A stretch of DNA of 64,000 bases from Emiliania huxleyi CCMP1516. Lineage: Eukaryota; Haptophyta; Isochrysidales; Noelaerhabdaceae. The translations under genes and the position numbers were made by a program. Below, one piece after another: positions 39,290 through 48,756 of the stretch; position 1 is the first letter of the stretch; each line of letters begins with the position of its first letter. Below the pieces are notes generated by a model. It saw nothing but the letters and a program-made list of their open reading frames with translations, ran no database searches and was not told the origin of the DNA. The DNA lies in the NCBI RefSeq assembly GCF_000372725.1, contig NW_005199926.1:628372-692371 (forward strand). Direction: 5' to 3'.

Positions 39290-40528
39290 TTATGATCGTC
39301 TCTGCGATTCGCTAACCCGAACCACCACGCGCCTAACCTGTACGCTTAGAGGCAACGTCCCACAGACCCCCGGCAGCCGTCGGACGCGGGAGAGCGGCTT
39401 ATTGCGCTCGACATCGTCATCATCGTAAATCACATCACACCCGTGTGGGCGGACACGGTCCACTGTCGCAGGCCACCACCATTCTTCGTCATCCAGGCCA
39501 TACTGTGCCTCGACGCGGTCGCCGAAAGCGAGGGGCTGCTTGTATGCGCGCACCAGCGCTTGGCCGTTCGCTAACAGCTCATCTTGCAATGCGCCAGGCA
39601 ATTCAAGGAGGTAGCCAGACGCTCCGGGCGCTGGGACCCACTTTGCGCCGTCTCCCTCGTATTCGCGGAAGAGCATCTCAAGGTAAGTGGCGTACGGCGG
39701 ATGCACGATCTCCATCCAGTCCTTGTGGAACCGAGGCAGGCGCGCGCACAGACCGCCACGCAGGTCGACTGCAAACACGGCAGCGACTGCACCTGCGTGT
39801 ACGGCACCATCGAAGATGACCTCGCGCACCTCGACTGCGTTGCTTCGGCTTCTTGCGGCGCACAGGCCGGCAGCAGAGGCGGCCGACTCGCTGTCCAGTC
39901 GGACCAGGCGAACTGTGGAGCGCCCGCCAGCAGGTGCGACAAGGTCTGTCGCGATCTTCACAATAGGCTCGGGATTGGCGTTGGCGGGTCGGCGAGCGGG
40001 GGGAGGGTCTGTCCGGCGACGCTTCCGACTGAATGGGGTGGCGCCCTCTTTTGCATGCGCGAACATGGTGAAGGCTAGTGCCTCAGCCAGCCCAGTGGTT
40101 GCAGAGAGCCAGCAGCTTCTCTTGTGATAGCCATGGAGTACGTGCTCCTCGGGGGTGACCACTTTGCCCGGTTCCGGGCTGACGCAGACCGGCCGCCATG
40201 GATCGGGCAAGAGTCCCTCCATGCTGTCCATCGGTTGCGCGGAGCCAGGCAGCATGGAGGCAAATGCACGGTAAACGTGCTTCGGTGGCTCGAGAGATGC
40301 CAGAGGCTCTGCAGGTGGGGGCGGCGTGCTAGGCGCGGCGGCAGCTGATACGTGCGAGCGAGGGTATGCGCTGTACACGCCAACTGAAGCTGCGCAATCA
40401 CGGCACATGCGTATGCCCTGCAGCTTCTGACCCTCGTGGCAGGCATTGTGATACCAGCGCCTGCATGTGTCGCAGCTCCATCGCGACTCATGGTGTCGCA
40501 CCGCGCAGCACGCAAAGACTGTGGTCAT
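39290..40528 (-). CDS. PHD-like finger + Tudor-like chromatin protein
   Basis: 412 residues from the ATG at 40528. The N-terminus is a small zinc finger: FACCAVRHHESRWSCDTCRRWYHNACHEG then MCRDCAA, which keeps the WYHxxC core of PHD fingers though the first Cys pair is atypical. The middle is unrecognised. The C-terminus (about 340-395) looks like a Tudor/SGF29-type barrel: FGDRVEAQYGLDDEEWWWPA then VDRVRPHGCDVIYDDDDVE. PHD plus Tudor-like modules read histone marks; a nuclear chromatin role is inferred. Single exon. Confidence 0.6.
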   Translation of the reverse strand: MTTVFACCAVRHHESRWSCDTCRRWYHNACHEGQKLQGIRMCRDCAASVGVYSAYPRSHVSAAAAPSTPPPPAEPLASLEPPKHVYRAFASMLPGSAQPMDSMEGLLPDPWRPVCVSPEPGKVVTPEEHVLHGYHKRSCWLSATTGLAEALAFTMFAHAKEGATPFSRKRRRTDPPPARRPANANPEPIVKIATDLVAPAGGRSTVRLVRLDSESAASAAGLCAARSRSNAVEVREVIFDGAVHAGAVAAVFAVDLRGGLCARLPRFHKDWMEIVHPPYATYLEMLFREYEGDGAKWVPAPGASGYLLELPGALQDELLANGQALVRAYKQPLAFGDRVEAQYGLDDEEWWWPATVDRVRPHGCDVIYDDDDVERNKPLSRVRRLPGVCGTLPLSVQVRRVVVRVSESQRRS

Positions 40529-41558
40529 GGAGGACACGGTCAAATGCGGCGAGAGGATACCCTATCAAACTCGAGAACCTCGAGAACACTCGACCGCGGT
40601 GGTGGGGCACGTGCGCGTTTGCGACAGGGTTCGGACTTTTGCGGGGCGAGGTACCTAGGCATGGTGTATTTCACTCGGATTCACTCCCATTGCACCTTCG
40701 GTGAGGGTGTAATTCACGGCCATACCCCAACCAACTTTGGACGGCTGTTCGAGATCTTGCCGAGCGCAGTCTGTGAGCGACGGCTACATTGATTCGAGCG
40801 ACATTGAGGCGCTCCTCCGCAACCAACCAGAGACAGACAGAAAGAAGGGTGTCGGCGAGTGGAGCGTGGAGCAGCAGCACACACAGCTCTGCGACACGGA
40901 CGCGTGCTTTTTTACCTCACTCCTGGCCTCTGCGCCTGCGGGCTCGGCGGCAGTAGAGGGAGGGGCCGAGGGACCATACCCCCCCCACCCCTCCCTGCCG
41001 AGGCGCGAGGGAGGGCGAACGAGCGAGGGGGGCCGCTGCTGGGGCCGTGCCCGTGGGCGGTCAGCACCATACACCAACCCTTTAGCCTTTTGACCACGAT
41101 CTCTCTAATCGTGTGAATGAATTTGTGCTTTGAGGTGTGTCTCCGCCAGGCGCCCTTGGGAGGGTGGTACCTTTTGTGAAACTGAAACGCGAAACGCGAT
41201 CTGTCTCGCGTTCCTCAACGCTTGCGATTCAGCTGTCGCGCCGATGGATGGAGCACTTGGAGTGCGGTCATTAACCTCACGCCCAGGACCGGGGAGCTGA
41301 GAAGCGCACCCAGTTGGCCGGACGCTCGGCATCGGGTTGCGGGCAAGAGAGCCCTAGCCCCGGGGGTGCGCGTTCGCAGGGCCATAACACGTCTCCGAGG
41401 GTTAGCCCCGCGTACCAGGTTTCCCCTTAACTGCAGGACGCCCCCTCTACTCGGAGCTAGTGATACGAGAATACTCTCCGAGGGTTGGCCCGTGTACCAG
41501 ATCACTCTCCCCACCTATGTAGGGCCCGAACCCTCTGAGGAGACGGCTAACGCGTTCA
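40529..41558. other. Intergenic
   Basis: Contains CTCGAGAACCTCGAGAACAC (also near 36398-36417) and a direct repeat of CTCCGAGGGTT...GTACCAG at about 41394 and 41478. No gene recognised. Confidence 0.45.
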
Positions 41559-44500
41559 ATGACCTCCCTCTCGCGCGCCTCCAAGCGCAAGGACGCGCGC
41601 GACGCGGCGGAGCGCTCGATCAGCGTCGAGGCCGAGCTCATTGCGCTGCGGCGCAAGGCGGCCGCGTGGGGCGCGAGCGAGGACCAGGAGTCCATCACCG
41701 ACTTTACCGGCCGGTGGGAGGCGCTCGCAAACTGGTTCCCTGCGGCGGTGGTGCACCGCGGTGTGCGCTACGCGTCGGTGGAGCACGCCTTCCAGGCGGC
41801 CAAGGCGGGCGCCGACGCCGACGCCGCGCGCGCGATCCGCGAGGCCAAGACGCCGCAGGCTGCGCATGCGCTCGGGCAGAAGGTTCCGCTGCCGCAGGAC
41901 TGGGAGCGGCGCAAGCTGGGGCTGATGGAGGCGCTGCTGCGCGACAAGTTCGTGCGCGATGCGGCGCTGCGCGAGCGACTCCTCCGCACGGACCAGCAGA
42001 ACCTAATCGCGACCAACAGCTGGGGCGAGACGTTCTGGGGCGTGAGCGGCGGCCGCGGCTCAAACGCGCTAGGCAAGGCGCTGATGAAGCTGCGGGGCGA
42101 GGCGAGGGAGGGGTCGGATGTGACCGCGTGGCTCTCCTCCTCGTTTGACCTCGCGCGCGCCGACGACCCGCACGACGGCCTCAGCCTCGAGGCGCGCAAG
42201 GGCAGCCTGCGGCACACACCGCTCGCGACCTCATCCAGGCGCCAACCGCCGCCGAAGCCACCGGCTCCGCCCCCCCTCCCCGCCCCCCTCCCCGCCCCCC
42301 GTCAGGTGCACAAGGGCGGCACCGTCGTCGAGACGGTCGCGCTGCCCGCCGGCCGAGCGGCGCTGCTGCTCGGGAAGCACTCGGCCTGCGACGTGCAGCT
42401 CGAGCACCCGTCTGTCTCGNNNNNNNNNNNNNNNNNNNNNNNNNNNNNNNNNNNNNNNNNNNNNNNNNNNNNNNNNNNNNNNNNNNNNNNNNNNNNNNNN
42501 NNNNNNNNNNNNNNNNNNNNNNNNNNNNNNNNNNNNNNNNNNNNNNNNNNNNNNNNNNNNNNNNNNNNNNNNNNNNNNNNNNNNNNNNNNNNNNNNNNNN
42601 NNNNNNNNNNNNNNNNNNNNNNNNNNNNNNNNNNNNNNNNNNNNNNNNNNNNNNNNNNNNNNNNNNNNNNNNNNNNNNNNNNNNNNNNNNNNNNNNNNNN
42701 NNNNNNNNNNNNNNNNNNNNNNNNNNNNNNNNNNNNNNNNNNNNNNNNNNNNNNNNNNNNNNNNNNNNNNNNNNNNNNNNNNNNNNNNNNNNNNNNNNNN
42801 NNNNNNNNNNNNNNNNNNNNNNNNNNNNNNNNNNNNNNNNNNNNNNNNNNNNNNNNNNNNNNNNNNNNNNNNNNNNNNNNNNNNNNNNNNNNNNNNNNNN
42901 NNNNNNNNNNNNNNNNNNNNNNNNNNNNNNNNNNNNNNNNNNNNNNNNNNNNNNNNNNNNNNNNNNNNNNNNNNNNNNNNNNNNNNNNNNNNNNNNNNNN
43001 NNNNNNNNNNNNNNNNNNNNNNNNNNNNNNNNNNNNNNNNNNNNNNNNNNNNNNNNNNNNNNNNNNNNNNNNNNNNNNNNNNNNNNNNNNNNNNNNNNNN
43101 NNNNNNNNNNNNNNNNNNNNNNNNNNNNNNNNNNNNNNNNNNNNNNNNNNNNNNNNNNNNNNNNNNNNNNNNNNNNNNNNNNNNNNNNNNNNNNNNNNNN
43201 NNNNNNNNNNNNNNNNNNNNGGGGGAAAAAGAGGGAGGGAAAGAAGGCCCTCCCCTTGAGGACCCCCCCTTTGCTGTCAGGGGTCCCTCTCGAAGACGGC
43301 GCGCGCCTCGTTTGTGGGGGCTCGTCCCGCACGCACGTGTTGCGCGTTTCAAAGGCCGACGGGCTTGGGAAGCTCCAGGGGCAGCACGCGGGGCTAACGG
43401 GGCGCCCCGGCCCGATGGGCCCCTCGGGGCGAACGGGTGGGGTCCTGGTCCCAGGACAGGCCCCCCCCCCCCCCCTCCCTCCCCCCTCCCCTCATTTTCA
43501 GGCGCAGCTCTCGCGCCTCGAGGCGGACGCGGCCGACGAGGCGCCGCTCCTCCTGCGGCTGCCGGGGAGACACGTCCACGACACGTCCACGACATGTCCA
43601 CGACACGTCCCACAGGCGTCACTCTTTGGGCTGCTGCCCGCCGACCGGCGGGGACCCGACCCGGACGCGACCACCGTCTTCGTCGGCAGCCTGCCCCTAG
43701 AAGCCGAGCACAGACCCATACCTCCCCGTATCTCCGCCACATCTCGAGCCCCTAGAAGCCGAGCACAGACCCATACCTCCCCGTATCTCCGCCACATCTC
43801 GAGCCCCTAGAAGCCGAGCACAGACCCATACCTCCCCGTATCTCCGCCACATCTCGAGCCCCTAGAAGCCGAGCACAGACCCATACCTCCCCGTATCTCC
43901 GCCACATCTCGAGCCCCTAGAAGCCGAGCACAGACCCATACCTCCCCGTATCTCCGCCACATCTCGAGCCCCTAGAAGCCGAGCACAGACCCATACCTCC
44001 CCGTATCTCCGCCACATCTCGAGCCCCTAGAAGCCGAGCACAGACCCATACCTCCCCGTATCTCCGCCACATCTCGAGCCCCTAGAAGCCGAGCACAGAC
44101 CCATACCTCCCCGTATCTCCGCCACATCTCGAGCCCCTAGAAGCCGAGCACAGACCCATACCTCCCCGTATCTCCGCCATATCTCGAGCCCCTAGAAGCC
44201 GAGCACAGACCCATACCTCCCCGTATCTCCGCCACATCTCGAGCCCCTAGAAGCCGAGCACAGACCCATACCTCCCCGTATCTCCGCCACATCTCGAGCC
44301 CCTAGAAGCCGAGCACAGACCCGTGTACTCCGGCCAGCACTCGAGAGGAGGCCGTACTCTGGGTCATCGTCTCCGCCGTAGTCAGCGGGCATCCGTATCC
44401 CTCGTATTCACGCGGTGCTCTGAAGAAGCAGCGCACGAGTCCGTGGTCGCACCCTGACGGTGGTGTACTAACACTGCAGGCAACCTGCCCTTCGACGCCA

Positions 44501-45378
44501 CGGAGGAGGACGTGCGCGACTTTTTCGCCGAGGTGGGCGCGGCGGTGTCGGTGCGCATGCCGCTGCCAACGCGAGACGTCGTGTCGCACATATCCACGCC
44601 ACGTCCGCGACACACGCCCGCGACACACGCCCGCGACACGTCCGCGACACGCCCGCGACACGCCCGCGACACGCCCGCGACACGCCCGCGACACGCCCGC
44701 GACACGTGGCCATCCTCCTGTCAGGTCCGCATGCCGCTCAACCGCGAGACGGGTGGCGCGTCCGGCATCGCGTTCGTTGAGTTTAGTTCGCCCGAGCTCG
44801 TCGCCGCCGCCGCGCGGCTCAACGGGGAGGACTTGATGGGCCGCTCCCTCAAGATCAACGTCGCGGAGAGCAAGCCCGACGCCAAAAGGCAGCACAGCGC
44901 GCCGCCGCCGCGGCCGCCGGCCGCCGCCGCTGCCAGCGCTGGCGGCGGCCGGCAGTCGCCGCCGCGGAAGCGCGCGCCGCCGCCTCCCCCGCCACGCCGT
45001 TCGCGTTCGCCGCAGCGGCGCGACCGCTCGCGCGGCCGTGAGCGCGGCCGCGACCACTCGCGCAGCCGCGACCGCAGGGATCGCGACCGCAGCCGTGGCC
45101 GCAGGGGCCGCAGCCGCAGCCGCAGCCACGACCGCAGCCGCAGCCGCGACGGCAGGGGCCGCGACCGCAGCGACCACAGCGACGGCCGCGAGCGGCGCGA
45201 GCGTAGCCGCGAGCGCGTGAGAGCGTCTCCGAGCAAGTCGCGCTCGCGCTCGCCGGCAGACGGCGACGACGAGAGGTCCTCCAGCGAGGAGCGCCGCCCG
45301 CGCCGCCGCCGACGCGACCGTAGCCGCAGCCCTCCCTCTCACAGCAGCGGGCGGCGCAGCAGCGACGGCGGCAGCTAG
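41559..45378 (+). CDS. NADAR-FHA-RRM-RS protein (spans assembly gap)
   Basis: Exons seen: 41559-42191, 42306 to the gap, gap to about 43360, 43502-43540, 43616-43685, 44480-44550, 44725-45378. Residues about 46-185 are a NADAR (YbiA/DUF1768) N-glycosidase: ALANWFPAAVV, YASVEHAFQAAKA, ALGQKVPL and FWGVSGGRGSNALGKALM. A GC-AG splice joins it to a FHA domain (VHKGGTVVETVALP, LLLGKHSACDVQLEHPSVS; its end, ARLVCGGSSRTHVLRV, lies beyond the gap). Splicing then builds an RRM: TTVFVG/NLPFDATEEDVRDFF (RNP2), VS/VRMPLNRETGGASGIAFVEF (RNP1), followed by an arginine-serine tail. Suggests a nuclear RNP factor with an ADP-ribose or N-glycosidase module. The FHA halves on both sides support one gene; the gap prevents proof. 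Confidence 0.72.
42420..43220. other. Assembly gap (run of N)
   Basis: 801 unresolved bases inside the FHA-coding part of the NADAR-FHA-RRM gene. Confidence 1.
43686..44479 (+). mobile_element. Introner-like intron, copy 3, expanded by a minisatellite
   Basis: A 794-bp GC-AG intron in the RRM. It begins GCAGCCTGCCC and the next exon begins GCAACCTGCCC (10 of 11). Its non-repeat part (CCTAGAAGC, then CGGCCAGC, CTCGAGAGGA, then GTATTCACGCGGTGCTCTGA) aligns with the ABC1-kinase intron at 11576-11778. A consensus branch site (TACTAAC) precedes CACTGCAG. Confidence 0.78.
43694..44322. repeat. 55-bp minisatellite, about 11.4 copies
   Basis: Units begin CCCCTAGAAGCCGAGCACAG and end CACATCTCGAG. 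The period of exactly 55 bp is regular from 43700 to 44305, with a single base change (CATATC) near 44180. There is no spacer between units. Confidence 0.95.
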
Positions 45379-46561
45379 CGCGAGCGCACGACTCGAGAGC
45401 TGACACACTTTTCGGTGCGCAGCTACATCCTACAGCACGCCTGTTCACTCCACATACCACAAGCAACAGTTGTGTCAGTTTTGTGAAATCGTTAAAAGGA
45501 CGACGCACACTCCACGACACACCTGCCACACACGTGACTCGCGAGCGAGACGCGGTGTGTCTGTCGGATACGCGTGCATGCAGCATGCAGCCTCTGTGAG
45601 GAGCACTTGGGGAGCACTTGAGTGCTTGGAGGCCGCACTTGTGCGCTTGACCCACTGCTTGGCGAGAGATGGAAGTGGCGAGTGCAGTCGCGGCGGCGCC
45701 GGCGGGGGCGATTCGTCGAAGTACATGATTTTCAATTTAAAAGTGCGGAAAGCATGTCGGTTGCCGCGCGAAGCTGCGGGCGGCGCGGCGGCGCCTATGT
45801 GCCTTGCTTCTTTCCACACAAGAAGAACAAAAACTCGTACGCTGAGGCCCAGTCCGGGCGGGGCCTCTTCGGGGCAGATTTGGCTGCGAAGGCGCGGCGC
45901 AGCGGCGCGCAGCTGGCGCGTCCACTAGTAGCGGCCGCCGCCGCCGTCGCCGCCGCCACCATAGCTGCTGCCACCACCGTAGCCGCCGCCGCCGCTGCCG
46001 CTCTCGGGCCCCGCGCCGCCCTCTGGCTTTGGCCACCGCCGCCGCCGGCCCGAGCGCCTTGTCATCGCCCACAGCGTTCCCCGTGAGTGTGTGGGGAAGG
46101 GGCCACCGGCGTCCCGCGATTGGACGGCGCTCCCGGACGCAGGCTGCCGTCGTGCCGCGCGTTTGGGAGGGCTGAGATTGCGTCCACACGCGCCGCCCGG
46201 CGGGGGGGGGATGTGAGAGCTAGGGGAGGATGTGTGCGAGTTGCATGTCTTGTGTGAGCTCGCAGCCGGGGCTGTGCGATTTGTGATTTATTCTTTCACA
46301 TCGCTAGCTCAGTGTCCGGCTCTCGGTACGTGAAATCGAACGAAACGTGTCCGCGCGGCGAGTCCGCTCGAGATCCCCCCCCCCCCCCCTCCTCCTCGCG
46401 GCTCCCCAGCGCAAGCAAACAGCGACAACACTCAAGTACGCATATCAATGCATGATGACCCTCCGCGGCGAGCGCGTCCTCCGACCGAAGCTCCCAAGCT
46501 CCACCCAGAGAGTCCTCAGGGTGGTGGCCACGCGCTTCTTCTGACATCTGAGCAGCTCGCG
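45379..46561. other. Convergent intergenic region with a possible glycine-rich fragment
   Basis: On the minus strand from about 46060 to 45926 a frame reads MTRRSGRRRRWPKPEGGAG, then GGGGYGGGSSYGGGG and GGGGRY with a stop. This resembles the tail of a glycine-rich RNA-binding protein, but no RRM exon lies upstream; low confidence. The rest shows nothing recognised. Confidence 0.3.
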
Positions 46562-48580
46562 CTATGAGCGCTGGGCCGCCTCCGCTGCCATCCTGGTGGC
46601 AGTCGCCCTGGCCCTCGCAGCGGCTGCAGCAGCAACCCTTGCCTGTGCAGCGGCCGCCGCCTCCTCAAACGCCGTCTCGTCCCCCTCAACCGCCGAGTCA
46701 GCCACGTTCAGCGCCGCTTTCGCCTCCTCAAACGCCGCCCTGGCCTCCGCCTGCGCCGCCCTGGACTCCGCCCGTGCAGCCGTGACCACAGCCAGCGCCG
46801 CCACGGCCGCTGTCTTGGCCTCCTCCTCCGCCTCCGCCTCTTCCTCCGCCTCGTCCGCCTCAGCGTCCAAGCGAGCCGCCTTAGCCACTTCTGCCGACGC
46901 CGCTGCCTGGCTCTCCGGCGTGATGCCGAGCCGGATCCGCTCCTCGTGACACTTCTCGAGGAGCCGGAGCAGCCCCTCCCTGTCCAACGGCGCGGGCTTG
47001 GCTGCGGCTGCCTCTGCCGGCGCCTCGGGCTCCTGCGACGTCCCAGCCCCGCCCGCCCCGCCGCCCTTCTTCTTCTTCTTGCCCTTCTTGCCCTGGGCGC
47101 GCTTCTCCGCCTCGACCTCCGCCAGCAGCTCCTCGGCGTGCCGTGCCGCCTCCGCCTCCGCCGCCGCCCTCTGCGCCGCCCTCTCCGCCGCCCCCGCAGC
47201 CCACGCCGCCTCCGCCGCCGCCTTCTCTGCCGCCGCCTTGGCCGCCGCATGCTCCTCGAGGGCGCGCACGCACTCGGCGTTGCCCTCCTCCTTGGCGATC
47301 AACAGCGCTGTGCGTCCAGCCACCGTGCGCAGCTCCGTGTCGGCGCCCGCCCGCAGCAGGCAGTGGAGAGCGGCGGGGTGGTTCTGGTGGGCGGCGAGTA
47401 TCAGCGCAGTGCAGCCGTCGCTGGCTTGAAGGTTGACCTCCGCGCCGTGCCGCAGCAAGGTGTCGACCACCCGCTCGTGGTCGTTGAGGGCGGCGCACAG
47501 CAGCGCGGTATAACCGTTCCGCGCGGTGCTGCTGACGCCGTTCTGAAGGTCGATCGAAGCGCCACGCTGCAACAACGCCACGGCCAGCCGCTCGTGGCCG
47601 CAGAGGGCGGCTTGCATCAGCAGCGTAATGCCGCTCAAACCCTTACGAGTGAATGTCGCGTCCACCCGGCCGCCGCCGTCGAGCCAAGCCAGCACCGCCT
47701 CGTCGTCTTGCTCAGCCGCCTCCACGACCTCCTCGGGGACGGCGTCCTCGCCCGTTCCGCTCTCCACGCGGCCAAAACGCAACTGCGGTGCCGCCCCCTT
47801 GCCCGAGGCGGCATCGCCGTCCGCCCCTGCGCCGCCCGCCTCGACCGCCGCCGCGTCGCGCCTCTCCGCCGCCACCTCGCCGAGAAACGTCTTGACAGCG
47901 GCGACACACTCGGTGTGACCCTCGTCTTTGGCGATCTGCAGCGCCGTCTTGCCCGCCGTGCGCAGCGCCATGTCTGCGCCTGCCCGCAGCAGCTGGAGGA
48001 CGACGACAGGGTAGCCGTAGTGGGCGGCGCTTATGAGCGCAGTGTGGCCGTCGATGTCCTGCAGGTCGATTTCCGCGCCGTGCTGAAGCAGCACGTCCAT
48101 CACCCGCTCGCGGCCGTTGCGGGCGGCGAACATCAGCGCAGTGGTGCCGCGAATACTCTGCAGGTTGATCTCAACACCGTGCCGCAGCAGCGTCTCGACC
48201 ACCTGCACGTGGCCGTTGAGGGCGGCGCCCATCAGCGCGGTGCTGCCGACGCTGTCTTGCGCGTCCGGCTTCGCGCCCAGCTTCAGCAGAAGTTCGACCA
48301 GCTGCTTGTGACCGTGGGCGGCGGCGAGCATCAGAAGCGTCAAGCCACTCCCATCACCGCGCTCGCATGTCGCATCAACCCGCCCGTCCCCGGCGAGCCA
48401 CGTCTGCACCACGCCCAACTTGCCGTTCACCGCCGCTGTCTCGATCTTTTTCGGCAGCGCGAGCGGCGCAGCCTGTCGCGCCGTTGAAGCGCGTCCGCGC
48501 CGGGAGGCGGCTGAGCCAGCTTTTGGTCGGCCAGGCATGAGGGCGCCGGGGACGCGCGCCGCGATTACTTTTTTGTGCAT
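46562..48580 (-). CDS. Ankyrin-repeat protein with coiled-coil C-terminus
   Basis: 672 residues from the ATG at 48580, intronless. Nine ankyrin repeats in two blocks: five (from GDGSGLTLLMLAAAHGH to GKTALQIAKDEGHTE) and four (from GLSGITLLMQAALCGHE to GRTALLIAKEEGNAE). Both blocks start with a WL(A/D)GxGRVDAT segment and end with the same ALxIAKxEGxxECV unit, so the second block is an internal duplication. The C-terminal 220 residues are Ala/Glu-rich coiled coil with a KKGKKKKKGGG basic spacer. Ankyrin arrays bind protein partners; the partner is unknown. The gene is divergent from the TIR gene; 176 bp separate the two ATGs. Confidence 0.85.
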   Translation of the reverse strand: MHKKVIAARVPGALMPGRPKAGSAASRRGRASTARQAAPLALPKKIETAAVNGKLGVVQTWLAGDGRVDATCERGDGSGLTLLMLAAAHGHKQLVELLLKLGAKPDAQDSVGSTALMGAALNGHVQVVETLLRHGVEINLQSIRGTTALMFAARNGRERVMDVLLQHGAEIDLQDIDGHTALISAAHYGYPVVVLQLLRAGADMALRTAGKTALQIAKDEGHTECVAAVKTFLGEVAAERRDAAAVEAGGAGADGDAASGKGAAPQLRFGRVESGTGEDAVPEEVVEAAEQDDEAVLAWLDGGGRVDATFTRKGLSGITLLMQAALCGHERLAVALLQRGASIDLQNGVSSTARNGYTALLCAALNDHERVVDTLLRHGAEVNLQASDGCTALILAAHQNHPAALHCLLRAGADTELRTVAGRTALLIAKEEGNAECVRALEEHAAAKAAAEKAAAEAAWAAGAAERAAQRAAAEAEAARHAEELLAEVEAEKRAQGKKGKKKKKGGGAGGAGTSQEPEAPAEAAAAKPAPLDREGLLRLLEKCHEERIRLGITPESQAAASAEVAKAARLDAEADEAEEEAEAEEEAKTAAVAALAVVTAARAESRAAQAEARAAFEEAKAALNVADSAVEGDETAFEEAAAAAQARVAAAAAARARATATRMAAEAAQRS

Positions 48581-48756
48581 CTCTGTGGATTTAGGAGGCG
48601 TTCGCGTGGAGGAGGCCTGCGCAGGTAAGGACCGATTCGCCCGTGTCTTCGCTGGGAGGCGTAATTTGATTGATCGGAAAAGCGGCGTTACGTGCCCGTT
48701 GGCCGCCGAACGACACGCGAGGCGCCCGCCCCGGCGGTGAACGAGCGCCGTGGCCA

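Noticed and set aside
42181-43755. Open frames running through the N gap on both strands
   Set aside because: They are artefacts of unresolved bases; only the flanking FHA-coding frames are informative.
43694-44322. Regular array that superficially looks like a CRISPR locus
   Set aside because: The 55-bp units are contiguous with no unique spacers, there are no cas genes, and the array lies within a spliceosomal intron.
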